Origin: Neonectria sp. B-13
Lineage: Eukaryota; Ascomycota; Sordariomycetes; Hypocreales; Nectriaceae
Assembly (NCBI GenBank): GCA_002682825.1
Contig: NOKP01000003.1
Span: 744,001-808,000, forward strand
Direction of reading: 5' to 3'
Length of the DNA: 64,000 nt
Of the stretch, positions 45,211 through 57,538 are shown piece after piece. A program made the translations under genes and the position numbers. A model generated the notes under the pieces. That model was not told where the DNA came from. It searched no databases and was given only the letters and a program-made list of their open reading frames with translations. The first letter of the stretch is position 1, and every line of letters begins with the position of its first letter.

Positions 45211-46488
45211 TCACACATCTCTCGGAGCTGCGCTGTTGTCGCTCCCTGATTTTCCGGCATCGTCCACCTGCACTGTATAAGTCATGGATTTGGTGATGCC
45301 TCTGCCGTCCTGCAAGATGTTCTCTTCGCTCCCGCTCCGCGATTTCGTGGTTCTCGAGGTAAACACGGCTCCATCCTTTCCGTGGCTCAGGTCCCTCAAT
45401 CTGTAATGGTCGCTTCTCAGTCCATGACTTCGACTTCTCCCGCTTGGTGTTCCGTATTCGTCTGAGTGCGAGTGCTTTGAACGATACTGCTTCGCTTTAT
45501 TGACAAAAAAAGGTGCCAGGAACGGAAGAGAAGACACCATGTTCTTCATCTCACAATCAGTCCTGAGTCCGCATCTGAGCGAGTGAGTACTTACCCCGAC
45601 ATTGAACTCAATAGTTCCCCAGAGTACAAGCATGGTAGAGTTACCGTCCCCACTCTGGATTCGATCAATCTGCAGGTATCGTAGGATCGAGCAAATTGTG
45701 GTAAATAGACCAAGGCCAAAGATTGCAATAAGACCAACCTTTTTCCCCAAGCGAATTTCCAGTTTTAAGAGGACTGGAAGTGGTAGCAAGGCAACGACCA
45801 CATCGGACACGATAGTGATTACCGCATACGCCGTAAAGGATGGACCGGGTTTCAGACAGGTTCCCACCACAGTTGGATTCCAAGACATGCTGACCTATAG
45901 GTCAATAACACGGTCAGCTCCCGAACCTGAATTCACCCATGTATTCTTACCGGAGAGCATGCGAAGATGAGTGAAAGAGTGCACCCCAAATGACCAAGAA
46001 ATACAGCTGCAATTGACACCCATATGACGATACGATAAGTTCGATGATCAGTACCCCTAAGAAGGCGCAAGTAGCTGATCAGGAGCGCAATCTTGAAAAA
46101 GCTGATGCCTAACTGATATATTGGTCGGCCAGCGAAATTGACCCTCGTGTACGTCAAGAGGTTCTTATCCGGTCGCTTTTTGATAGAAAGTCCAAGGCCA
46201 TATCGTGTCTCTGTCGTCAAGTGTTCCGTGTTAGACACCCCATCCATTTCAACTTCTTCGCCGCGGGAACTTACGGGCTATGCAAAGGGCAGAGTAAAGA
46301 AGCGCAAAGGCCACCGACAACATCGACATCCAGTCATCAGATGCGAGGCTTCGAGCGCGCAAGCGGATATAGACCCGGGCTCCGACGATTATTACTGATA
46401 GTACCGACAAGACGATGCATATGGCGATGATGGTTGGGTATTGTGATTCGTCGTTGACCGCGGCGGTCGCATTTAGGACCCAACCCAT
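45211..46488 (-). CDS. Rhodopsin-like (PTH11-related) seven-helix membrane protein
   Basis: Exons 46488..46275, 46210..45951, 45894..45595 and 45543..45211 (introns 64, 56 and 51 bp) give 368 residues. It starts MGWVLNATAAVNDESQYPT, a usual N-terminus for this family, then has ARSLASDDWMSMLSVAFALL (the conserved D-D-W after helix 1), ISFFKIALLISYLRLL, and a helix 5 region SFTAYAVITIVSDVVVALLP. The last intron is 51 bp and stop-free, so it can be missed. The cytoplasmic tail (SKHSHSDEYGTPSGRSR) is Ser/Arg-rich. An orphan receptor-like membrane protein, second of two in the window. An in-frame upstream region exists, but its first ATGs give a less typical start. Confidence 0.87.
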
Positions 46489-47400
46489 AATGACAACGCT
46501 AGACCCCGACAAAATAAGGAACTTTAGAAAGAAGCCAAGACGGCGTCGTGTTTGGTGGTGAACGGCTTTGGGTTGGTTGTTCTCTGTAAATTCTGCAAGG
46601 AAGGAATCCACGTGAGCCGCAAAATACATACTCGACATTCGTGGACCTGAGCACATAATACATTGCAGAATCGCCAATGAAAGTTGCCTGGACGTGTTGG
46701 AATGACAAGGACATGCCTTTCTTACTTTTTCTCGGAGATGATGCAGCGTATCATCCTGGAACGATACTCAGCTCACACCTCTCGAGCTCGACCCAATGGA
46801 CACTCTACAAACAGATGATTTGACGCGTGACAAGTTCGCAGGCTGTCTCTCACATTCGATTCCTAACCCCCTGAAGCTGGAAACCCCTTCCCCAATGTAG
46901 CCTCATGTTGGTCGTCGCCAACATACTTTCAAATGCTGGTGGAGATACGAGCAATTTGGGAGGCAGCTGCATATAAAGACAAGGATCAGGCCCTGACAAA
47001 CACAGCGAACAGATCTTACCCCGACAACCAACATAGGTACTCCTGTCCGCAAACAGCCCACGTCCGATAAATCCAAGCCAATGAGTGAAGAATTGACCCA
47101 CACGTCTGTTAGCGACCCCTCGGGCGGCCACCACTGCCCGTCCCGAGGTTGGATCTAGATCATCGGTCGATGCACGTCGCAGTAGTAGCAGCGTAACCAC
47201 GACGAAGAAGACCCTAGATAAGTGGATCAACCTGGGGCCGTCTCATGTGGTGAGGGTTGGGTTACATTTGAATTCTGGCCTTCTTGTGGTGCCACGCTGT
47301 TCCCCGTCGCGACCACTTAATAATTACTTATCCTCTCATTGCCATCTCTTCATACACTGGACACAGTCCACCTCATCCATTCTTCATTTTCACATACACA
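46489..47400. other. Intergenic divergent promoter region
   Basis: About 900 bp between the rhodopsin-like gene (-) and the MFS gene (+). Short frames on the minus strand (46850-47230) lack family features. A CT-rich leader with ATACACA lies just before the MFS ATG. Confidence 0.5.
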
Positions 47401-49200
47401 ATGTCGCTCGAAGACGCCCAAATAAAAGACATTATCACCACACAAGTTTCGGCAACCGAAGGTACCCGCAACGATGTGGATAGTGCTTGGAAGTTCCTTG
47501 ACCACCACCGCGAGTTGGCGGCAAGCAACATGTCGGTGGACATTGACGCACTTCGACGCAAGATAGATTGGCACATTGTGCCGCTGATGTTTTGCTGCTA
47601 CACAATGCAGTTCCTGGACAAGGTCATTCTCAATGTGCGTGACACAAACCTGCCCTACGCTTGGATTTCAAAGTTGACCCGAACATTTGTATTTTGCAGT
47701 ACTCCGCTGTTATGGGCCTTACCGTAGATCTTCATTTGAAGGGCAACGAATTTTCCAACATTGCTACCTTTCTTTTCGTTGGACTGCTTTGCTTTGAGGT
47801 GCCCAACAGTGAGTTGTCTAGCGCACGCCGAGAACGAGTTTCACTGACATGAGCACAGCCTACTTTCTCCAGATGTTCCCGCCGGAAAATGGTTAGGGGC
47901 TAACGTCACACTATGGGGAATCGCAACTGCATCCGGTGCAGCTGCCCACAACTACCACACCCTGCTGGCCTCCCGCGTCTTTCTGGGCATCTTTGAGGCC
48001 ACTATTGGACCATCTTTAATGCTCATCAGTAGTCAATGGTACACCAAATCTGAACAAGCACCGCGTTTCTCGTTTTGGTACCTCGGACTTGGCCTGGGTC
48101 AGATTATCGGCGGGCTTGTATCCTTTGGCTTCCAACATATCGGACCTGGATCCACTCTCGCTGGCTGGCGCATAATGTTTCTGACTCTCGGTGCCATCAC
48201 CGTTGTTATCGGCATCTGCACATTCTTCTTCTTACCGGATACGCCAATGGATGCCAAGTGGCTATCTGATAGCGAGAAAGTTGCTCTGCTGAAGCACGTC
48301 AGTGTAAACCAGACGGGAATTCACAGCCGTAAATTCCGTCCAAAGGAAATTGTTGAGGCATTGTGTGATCCACAACTTTACCTGATGGTGGTGTCCGTTG
48401 TTCTCGTAAGTGGTCCTTGGCCCTATTTTTTCCTTCAAATTTGGTTCCTAACCTACTGCCCAAGCTCTCCGTCTCCAGCGGTGTGGTCACCACGTACTCG
48501 GCCACTCTCATTCGAAACCTGGATTACGATTCTAAAAAGGCGGCTCTTATGAACATGCCGTCTGGTGTTGTCAGCATATTCTTCACCCTTGCTGTTGGCT
48601 TTGGTATCCGCAAGCAATCCCATCGATGGGCTTGGATTCTTGCCTGCATTGTTCCTGCGTTAGTCTTATGCAGTCGTATCTCAAGTCTAAAGCTAACAGT
48701 CTAATAGGATCATCGGCGGTGCTCTCATGTCCTTTCTTGATTCCAGTAACAAATCCGGAGTACTTGCTGGCATCTATCTCGTCAATGCAGTCGTTGCGCC
48801 ATTGACAATATTCTACAACGTGAGCTTTCTGGCTATCAGCCACCCTTATACTCCCGCCCTATATTAACAAGCCTCTCAGTGGACTGTAGCAAACTTTGGT
48901 GGTGCAACTAAGCGAGCCTTTGCTGCTGCCATTGTTAGCGGCTCCTTTTCTTTAGGAAACATCATCGGTCCACAGACTTTCCAAGCGCGAGACGCGCCAA
49001 ACTTTCGACCAGCCAAGCTTGCTGTGATGGGCACGCAGGCTGGTTGCGCTATTACCACATTTACTTTGTTTCTCTACTATGTCCGCGCAAACAAGAAGCG
49101 CGGGACTCGCAGTAAGCAGATGGAGGATGCGTACATGTCCCCTGAGACGTGGTCCACAATGACAGATAGGGAAAACAAGTCGTTCCGGTATACATATTAG
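47401..49200 (+). CDS. MFS transporter, allantoate permease (DAL5/ACS) type, with unusual exon 3 start
   Basis: Exons 47401..47634, 47700..47808, 47873..48405, 48465..48658, 48708..48819 and 48880..49200 give 500 residues. The N-terminus has DIDALRRKIDWHIVPLMFCC; the loop QFLDKVILNYSAVMGL and RFSFWYLGLGLGQIIGGL are diagnostic for the anion:cation symporter family, whose members import allantoate, nicotinate or other carboxylates. About twelve helices. The third exon is odd. The expected acceptor at 47858 would add TYFLQMFP, but then the frame breaks and ends at a TAG at 47897. The acceptor at 47872, with a strong pyrimidine tract (TACTTTCTCCAG), skips these residues and restores the frame to PAGKWLGANVTLWG. 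Either splicing compensates a 1-base deletion or the gene is damaged. Confidence 0.85.
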
Positions 49201-50760
49201 GGTATGATCCTTGTCAAGGCAATTTCTCTAGTATTTGATAGAATTCGCACCGCACATTATATTGTCGAGGCTCCACATCGTGTTTCACTGCATGTCAAGA
49301 AATGGTAGAAATATTGCCGACCCTGTGCGAGAGTCCTCGCTCCGCATTGGATAGATCTTCAAATTGTGGCTCTGATTAACCGTCATCGTCCAGGGCAAGT
49401 ACATAGAGTGGCTCATGAGAAATTGGAAGCCCGGAATGGGACTTTGTTGGGACACCCCTCCCAAGGCCGAGCGATTGCATACCCATTTTGTCAACCCCTC
49501 GAACGGCGAATAAGAGAAGATAGATAAGATGATTCACGCAGTGAGGGCTAAAGGATTGATGGGTCTCTAACTGCAGAGATTCGACCGTTGAGCCATCAAT
49601 GGCGATGGCCATGTAAGTACTCGAGATCTTCAAATAACACACCATGAGCGAGAAGAATAATAAAGGCTGAGTTCAACTATACTTACCTTGGTCTACCCTC
49701 CTCTTGAGACAGTTCCGTGTATAATCTCAGCACAGTTCTACAAATGCATTTTAGCTTGCATTCGGCGATATGCAACTCCCACTCGCTTTAGAAATTTGAG
49801 AGGTAGTGGTTGTTCAAGTCGCCCAGTTTAAAATGGTTTAATGAGGCGCTTGACAGCCAGGTCGGAAGGCACTAAAGTGGTGGCCCTCCCAATGTAAAGG
49901 AAGCGTCTCTGGGTCCGCTCCGTCTTCTCCGTCACGAAGACGGAGGTAATTGCAGTGCCCAGCTCCTCGTTCGTTTGATGGCCTTCATCTGCGGCAGTTC
50001 TCTTCAGAGAGTCACCCCTCCGCTAATTACCGTTGGCGTTCTTCTGCTGCCGCGAGGTAATGATGTGTCCTGAATAGGATAGTAGGCAATGACGGCCAGA
50101 ATGGCATTGTTACGGCGGCGACGTTCATTATCCACTGTGCTGGCCTCTGGGGCTGTAAAAGCTTCGACCAAGCGTACCTGAGTGGGATGAACATCACCAT
50201 CATCCGGCGGTGGCTGAGGTGCCTCCTCGGAGGTTTGCCCATCCAGCTGCTGTTATATATCGGCTACAGCCTGCTCTGGGCACCAATTATTCCGCACCCG
50301 ATTTTGAGGATGCGAACTGTAGCACCGCCTCCCAGTTGTTGGAGGCCAGGCATGATCTCAGCGAGCCTTAGGAAACAAATGCATTCATAATTCAGCTCCG
50401 TGCTTCATATAAATCTGCGGGCCGGAGTTTCAACCCCAAACCCGAGACAAACAACCATACAATACAACATTGCTGCTTGTCATAAAAGTCATTTGACTCT
50501 TACTCTTTTGAGCACATTCAGTGCGACACCAGCCACTGCTCCCAGTCCTCCGGGAACTGTCTCAATGTTTCCCTAGCACTTGCCGCGATTGGAATACTAC
50601 TGCCCACGTAGGACAGCAATAATCCTTCAACCTGTCGTAACGTACTTCACACCGCGCCTTGGCCCTCCAGGAAGTGTCTGAAATTGTCGCCCAAGAGACA
50701 AACGCCTGCACATCTCAATTACCGGAATCCTTGCAGATGACGGAAGTCAGGCTAACCCCA
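49201..50760. other. Intergenic region, no gene recognised
   Basis: 1.56 kb between convergent genes. Several frames of 60-90 codons lack domains and starts in good context. No repeat structure is evident. Confidence 0.5.
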
Positions 50761-53700
50761 TCATTCGCTGTCTTTCCTCTGAGCCAACTCGTGATCATCT
50801 CCCAAACAACGCCCTCCAATCGTATAGCACTCTGAACAAATGTCAAAATCCCCACCGTTGCAAACTTCACACTTGTAGAAGACCTCATTTTCCGAAATAC
50901 CCAAAGTGCAAACATCGCACCATCTGGATGCCCCGTCACTAGATATCGGGATCATCTCGATAGGTTCGTCGTTATCGCAAACTGTTATTCCTCTCTTCTC
51001 TGCGTAGCCGCGTAGTGCTTGCTCGATGTCGGTATTCTCACATCTTCTCGCCCACCACCACGAAGTCCGTCCGAAACGGTCCTGAGAGTCGAGGGTGACT
51101 TGTCCAGTAGCCAGCAGCACTTTGACCATCTCTATGCGACAATTTCGTACAGCTATTGATAGCGGTGTCGAACCATAACGATCTTCCTGATCGGGACCAG
51201 AGGAATCATGGTTAAGTAATGCGATTGCGACGGTATCATGTCCGTTCTTGGACGCAATTGATAACGGTGTCCGGCCAATACTATCTTCTGTATTCGCACT
51301 GCCCTTCGCAAGCAGCAGCTTGACGATAGCCGCATGCCCGTATCCGGAGGCCCACGATAGCGGTGTCCGACCATACATCTCATCCTTTGAGTCCACATCA
51401 ACCTTCTCTATCTCAAGTAGCAGCTTGGTGATGGCCTCATGTCCGTTCAGGGCGGCCCACGATAGCGGCGGCCGACCATACTTTTTGTCTTTTGAGTTCA
51501 CATCAACCTTCTCCGTCGCAAGCAGCAACTTGACGATAGCCGCATGCCCGTTCCGAGTGGCCCACAATAGTGGCGTCAGGCCATACGTCTCATCCTTTGA
51601 GTTCACATTAACCTTTCCTGTCTCAAGCAGCAGCTTAACGACGGCTTCGTGCCCGTTCCAAGTGGCCCACAATAGCGGCGTTAGGCCATACGTCTCGTCC
51701 TTTGAGTTCACATTAACCTTCTCTGTCTCAAGCAGTCGCTTGACGATGGTCTCATGCCAGTTTTCAGAGGCCCACGATAGCGGCGTCTGACCGGAGTTAT
51801 CCTTCAAGTCCACATCAATGCCTTCAGTAGTAAGCAGCAGCTTGACTGTGGCCGCATGCCCGTTTCTGGCGGCCCACTATAGCGGCGTCCGACCGTGCAT
51901 TTCATCCTTCAAGTTCACATCAACCTTCCCTGTCGCAAGAAGCAGCTTGACGATGGCCTCATGCCCGTTCCGAGTGGCCCACAATAGCGGCGTCTGACCA
52001 GAGTTATCCTTCGAATTCACATTAATGCCTTCGGTGGCGATCAGGAGCTTGACGGTGGCCTCGTTCCCCTTTTCGGTGGCCCACGATAGCGGCGTCTGAC
52101 CATACATCTCATCCTTCAAGTTCACATCGACGCCTTCGGTAGCGAGCAGCCGCTTAGCAACGGTCTCGTGCCCGTGTCCTTCTCCAGCCGTCCGTAGTAA
52201 CCAAGCGTCGCGTAATGTTGGCGCCCTCACAACGTCAATCTTCAACTCCTTTAACGAATTAGGATCATTTGCTATTGCGTGATCCTCCCACTCGCTGGAT
52301 GCATATTCCAAGAAGGAATACTTGCGCAAGTGAGTTTGCAGTTCTTGTATAGGTGTGTTGAGCAACACATTATTCTGGCGCCTGAAAATCAACCTGCCGT
52401 TGGAGAACACATCGCTGCTCAAGTAACGCCAGCATATCTCGAACATGTGAAGATTCGCGTCACCGGAGGACATGTGGTACCATACTCCTCTTGAACCGTG
52501 ATCGTCCAGTAGAAAATCTTTCACTGATTGGTGGCAGAAGTTGGCTGTAATCTCCCTGTCGTTGCTTGCAACGTCAAGATAGATGATGGAGCTGCATGAC
52601 AAACATATGTCCATGTAGTCATGAATATCCTGGTCACCCACCACTGACTTGGTCTTCCAAAACGCGAATGATGCCGCTAGTTCCTTTTTTGTCAGAGGTC
52701 GCCGCGCAGCAACCATGCTAAGCAGGAGAAATCGAGCGTCCTCCCGCCTCTCTTTCGGAATGTTGTCGTCTAAAATCCTAGTGTAAGTTTCGTCAAGCCC
52801 TTTGGGAAGATCCTTGAGTTTGCCCTCGACCTCATGTTTCAGTGTGTTTTCTAGCTCATTGATCATCAAAGACACCCAGAGGAAGGTGCCTCCAGCTTGG
52901 CTCTCTAGAGCCTCTATGACTTTTGCTTGCAGACTTTGGCTGTACTTTTTCCTTTGCGCTAGGTCCCCAACTCTGAGGTTAATGTACTCAGAAAGATCGG
53001 CATTGACTTCGCTCGAGTCCATCCTCAAAGGCACGCCAATTTTGTCTAGCGTAAACTCAATGTCGCTTATCTCAGGTCGGCAGGTTATGAGAAATTTGAA
53101 GTTGCCTGCCGGCGCTGCTGATGCGTGAAATAGTTCCCTAACACCATGGAGCAGAGCCTTGCGGGTGGATCTGTCGCACTCGTCCAGAGCATCAATGAGA
53201 ATGAATACTTCACCAGCACGCTCATCTCGGACCATGTCTTGAAATATCCGCCAGAGAGCGGAAAAGTTCTCAAAAAGACTCTCGAAAAGACGACTATCCT
53301 TGTGCTTCTCAAAGTCCAACTGAATGTGTTCGAAAAGCTCGCTCCTTTGCAGTAGCAGTTGCCAGATGAGGCTTCGAAGCATTGCAGTTGGCGTCCTCCG
53401 CTCCTGTTGTTTGTCGTCGCAAAAGAAGTATGCAAATGCTGTGTTAGGAGATTTTTCAACCTTTCCCTTGAGGACCTCGACGAGGAAGGTGGACATCATT
53501 GTCTTTCCGATGCCCGGGGAGCCGATGAGGCGAAGAAGTTTCGAGCTATCGGTGGCTCCCCAGGCGGAGAAGTCTTTCTGCTTCAGGATCCACTTGCAGG
53601 TTTGCCCTATTCTTTTCCCTTTTTGAGTCTGGACGTCTGATATAATGTCTCGTGGGTTCGTCACCCTCATCTCTTGGAGACATGTTCGGAGACCGCCAGA

Positions 53701-55191
53701 TGCAGCGCTTTCGTCCATTGGAATAGATTTTGGGTTCCGGCGATGCTTAAGCATGTCTTCAGCATTTCGAGCCATTCGCTCAATCTCAGGGTAGACGAGC
53801 TTAAAAGAGGGATCGTCTGGCCCGTAGAATTTGTTAATCTTGAAATGGTCTGCGTGTAAAGATATCTTATGATGGCCATCAATGCAAGCACTAGTCTCAG
53901 GTACGACCTAGAGAGCCAGTCAAAAGTGTTCAGGGAAGGGTACACAGATACATACGAGTCTCCTGAAGGGGATGACATTCCCCACGACTCCCACCCTGGA
54001 CGAATAGTCTGTCGTAAGTTGTTCAAAAAAGCAGACAACGGGCACCGACTGGTCAAAGAGCCAGCGGGTAAATTCATGTAGACGATCTGTTAAGGTACCC
54101 GATTGCTCTTCTAGGTCCTTCAAAATCCTGTCTTCGGGGGCAAACTGAGGCGGTGTGAGCCATGTAACCAGACCACCCCAGGTTGCCTCGGCGCTGCCTC
54201 GGTGAGGCGTACCCAGAAAGACCACCCCGACGGTAGAGTTGGCGATGTCGGTGTACGCAGACCCGTATCGGGAGGCGGAGACGATAGCCTACCGGAAAAT
54301 TGATATAACTGAAGGGGAAGTTGGACAGTGGACGGCTACGAACCTGTTCAATGAGGTTGCCTCCAAAACTGTGACCAATAAAGATCAACGGTCTGCCCGT
54401 GGCCTGCTAAGGTCGACGGTTACCCAACAATGCCTGGATGAAGCTAGAAATGTGACGTCGGACGTACCTTATCGCGCTCGTTCCTGAGACTGTCTAATAA
54501 GTTGTCCGAAATGTTAGAGAGCCTTTGTTGGGGGGCGTTCATGAACCACTTCGAGTCATAGTTGAAGGTCATAACGCGACAAGACAATTGTTTGGACAAC
54601 AACTCAGTGGGAAGCAATTCCCGCAACCAGTTGAAATGCTTAGCCGGATACCCGGGGTGACCCGGAGGGTTGTTTTTCGGTTGCCAAACCCAAGCATAAT
54701 CCGGGTTCGCGGCAAGCCCATGCACAGCCACGATGCTGAGATGATTGTTAGGAATTTCAAGGCCATCCGAGGGCAGAGACGTACTCAATAGTTGCACTGC
54801 TGTCTTGATACAAAACCTGTATTAGATGCTCTGCACGTGGTGGAGAGCTCTTATCGCGCGACGGGCATCGTTGTCGTCGAGAGAGTGACAAGGGAAACGC
54901 CAAGCACCGACTCTGGTCTCCGTCTCCGGACGTAACGCCTCCATCACCCGAGGGCATATTATCTCCGTCTTTGGAAGATTTGGCCTGGCCGTCAGGTATA
55001 TTCTCGCCGCGGGGGGCTGGTTGAGGTCCAGGATCGCGCAGGGGAAGGAGTCCGGAAATCCATCTCGGCCAAGTAGGCCTGCTGATAGATGCAATGAGAA
55101 GACCGCAGCAAATCAAGCACACATTCCGAACAAGACCGCGAAGCCCGACGAAAACCCCGGCGATAATCCTAGGGACTGTAAAAGAAGACAT
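50761..55191 (-). CDS. NLR-like protein: alpha/beta-hydrolase, NACHT, ankyrin repeats, ZZ zinc finger; in-frame stop in the ankyrin array
   Basis: Exons 55191..54785, 54735..54468, 54403..54344, 54288..53956 and 53907 onward (introns 49, 64, 55 and 48 bp). Residues 8-32 are a hydrophobic segment. The hydrolase domain shows IVAVHGLAANPDYAWVW and GHSFGG (Ser237). The NACHT domain shows LLRLIGSPGIGKT (P-loop, about 485-492) and VFILIDALDECD (Walker B, about 590-600). Ankyrin units of about 35 residues (TPLSWATEKGNEATVKLLI) begin near residue 930. The codon at 51879-51877 is TAG where sister repeats have TCG or TTG, so translation stops at 1032 residues. The same frame then stays open for 372 more codons, with some eight more ankyrin units and a ZZ finger (CDVC, CEVC, CSEC) to 50761. 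The repeats are highly alike, as in rapidly evolving incompatibility-type receptors. Recent nonsense mutation or a shortened allele are both possible. Confidence 0.88.
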
Positions 55192-55863
55192 TGCGGTAGT
55201 CACACTCCTATCACCACTTATCGTTCGAGTCACGCTGGATGAATCCAACGGGCTGAGGATGGATGGAAATGTAGGAATTGCAGTTATGCCGACGAATGGA
55301 GCTTGACCGCAGGCTAGCAAGGCGAAGGGCTTACTAAGAAAATGTTCTTCACAAGGCTAGAATTCCCGGCGAAACGAAGAAGAACCGAGCTCTAAACCAT
55401 TGCATCTCTGCGAGGAGAAGGGCAACTGAGAGGAAATGCGAAGTGCTGACGAGGGAATGGAGGGTGAGGGGTGGAAGAAGCGGTCAAAATGTGAATAAGG
55501 CTGCGATTGATTGTGAACACGTAAGCCATGTACGCAGCTGTTGGACAGAACTGGGCAGGACAACATTGCTGACAAGTGGTCAGGTAGGAGCTGAGTCGTC
55601 CTGCGTCTTGGCGAAGCGGAAACCCAGTACCCAGCCTTGCTCTCCCAATAAAACGGTGCAAGGATGCGCCACGGCGCTTCACTTCGGTACCAATCACCTG
55701 CAACCAATTACTCCCCCCAATGGGCTTATATCGCCCGCGTTTACCGCATACCACCAGCCCGCCGAATATGCAGCAGGCTTAACAGCGGCGCCACCTCGGC
55801 AGGCAACAACATCCAGCTCGTGATTTCCGGCACTGCTTCTCATTTCAAGCACAATCCAGATAT

Positions 55864-55885
55864 AGTCAGTCAGTCAGTCAGTCAG
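55864..55885 (+). repeat. Microsatellite, (GTCA) repeated five times
   Basis: Five tandem copies of a 4-bp unit (AGTCAGTCAGTCAGTCAGTC) just upstream of the sequence GCCAACCGGCCAGC; non-coding. Confidence 0.85.
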
Positions 55886-57428
55886 CCAACCGGCCAGCTC
55901 GGGTCACTGCTACCTAGGGATTTACACCATAGTACATAACACTCCTGGCAATTATATAGGGCATCTAAGTCAACCTGCGTACCGCTGATCTCTCGGAGTA
56001 CTGTGGGCATAGATACCAAAGTGTTGCCTTACCGCACTCAAAGGGATAGCATATTCAGCTTAGCACTGTACAAGCCATTTAACACATAATTATGGTCCGT
56101 GCGGGAAACTATTAACATTGAACAGGAGGGACTGGTCCGGCAAGCGGCCCGCCAAAGGAAGCCTGGAGGAACTGTTCTAGTGTAATTAAGCTGGTGAATA
56201 AGGGGCCCAAGTGTTCAGCGTCAGTTTTTCTATTGACTCAATCTCTTTGTACGGACATTTTCGTCTGGCTAGTAGGGCACCTCATAGCCAAGCTCCCCAC
56301 AGTGCATCTGCCTGAGTCATGGTACTTGATGAGCCAAATCCGATCTATTGTCCATTTCTGGCTCCAATTTACGAATTACTGTAATCCGTGCCATGTCATA
56401 TCGAAATCCTAGCCATTATATGTACTTCTATTAAGTATGTAGTAACTGAAGTATTACAGTACTGTATGCTATGCATCTCCCTGACATTACATTCCAAGCT
56501 CCCGCAGCACTTTTTAAGTTCAAGGTAAGGTTACCAGCCCAACGGATCAATCCGCCACTTAGTGCTTAAGGTAAGATTAACCTTATTATAAGGCTGAGTA
56601 GATAAGGATTTCAACAAGGTAACTTAAAGAATCCTACAGCAAGAGTGTATCGCGCAAGTTGCTTATTATAGTTAGTGTCAAATCGGCTTAAGGATTTTCC
56701 AAGGCAACTTGAAGAATCCATAGATGATTCACAAGAGATCAGTCCCCTATGGGGTCTGTCAATGCCTTTCGAAATGAGCTTTATGGGAGATTGGGAGGCC
56801 CTTGGCAGGTGACTATCGGTGCTGATGGCATCTGTATAAGGCCAGTTTTATGCCTTTTGGGGTTTGAGACGCTGTGCACAGGCGCTAGCTTACGGGTCAG
56901 ACCCCGCGTTCAGTGGCATTACAGTTTAACCGCGTTTCGTGACCTCATCTCTTTTTTTTAAAGCACCAAACTCTTTCAATCTGAGTCTTCCTTAGGTAGT
57001 CAACATTGCACCGCTCTTCATAACTATGGATTGCTCAAGATAGAATAGCATGGCCACGGATTCCAAGCCGAAAATCTTGCCTCTGCCACTCTCTAGGACG
57101 AGCATGCTGGAGCAGGACACCCCCTTTTCAACGCCGAAGCAATCAAGCCAGATGGTGGGCTTACGGCGCAGTGTCTGTTTCATTCCTCAAGGCATAGTGG
57201 CGCAGTAGCGTTCGATTGGGGTAGTGACGCAGCGTCTGTGGTGAAGGGGATTTGGCGCGCTCCATCGGCAAAGCGAATATGGCGTGAGGATTGAGGCGAA
57301 GTTCAGAGATCTGGGAGGTAGTGGCGCAGGCGTTGAGCACGGATCGGTTAGTGGCCCGAGTTTACGGAGGGCGCGGAAGAAGGAACCTTTCGTTCCGAAA
57401 GGCATACCTGTAGCCTGCTCACCGACGC

Positions 57429-57434
57429 TATAAA
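57429..57434 (+). promoter_or_regulatory. TATA box of the tubby-like gene
   Basis: TATAAA in the context GACGCTATAAAGCAC, 110 bp upstream of the ATG at 57539, followed by a pyrimidine-rich leader. Spacing suits a fungal core promoter. Confidence 0.55.
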
Positions 57435-57538
57435 GCACTCAGAGAAGCTGATACTCTCTCCAACAAACGCTACTCATACCCTCTTCGACAAATTCTACAG
57501 CTTACAAACTATTATCATTAATCTTCTCACGACTCAAA

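Larger units (their letters stand above)
55192..57538. other. Intergenic region, partly repetitive
   Basis: 2.3 kb. It holds the CAGT microsatellite (listed separately). Two degenerate direct repeats occur around 56606-56640 and 56690-56722 (AAGGATTTCAACAAGG against AAGGATTTTCCAAGG). A 57-bp segment at 56018-56074 is repeated at 58418-58474. From about 55930 to 56740 composition is AT-rich. No gene recognised. Confidence 0.55.

Noticed and set aside
45544..45594. Reading through the last intron of the second rhodopsin-like gene as coding
   Set aside because: The 51-bp stretch is stop-free but has perfect donor and acceptor sites, and its removal restores the family sequence EFNVG-NMVSSLPFL.
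57187..57438. Minus-strand frame of 83 codons upstream of the tubby-like gene
   Set aside because: It covers the TATA box and promoter of the downstream gene and has no recognisable features.
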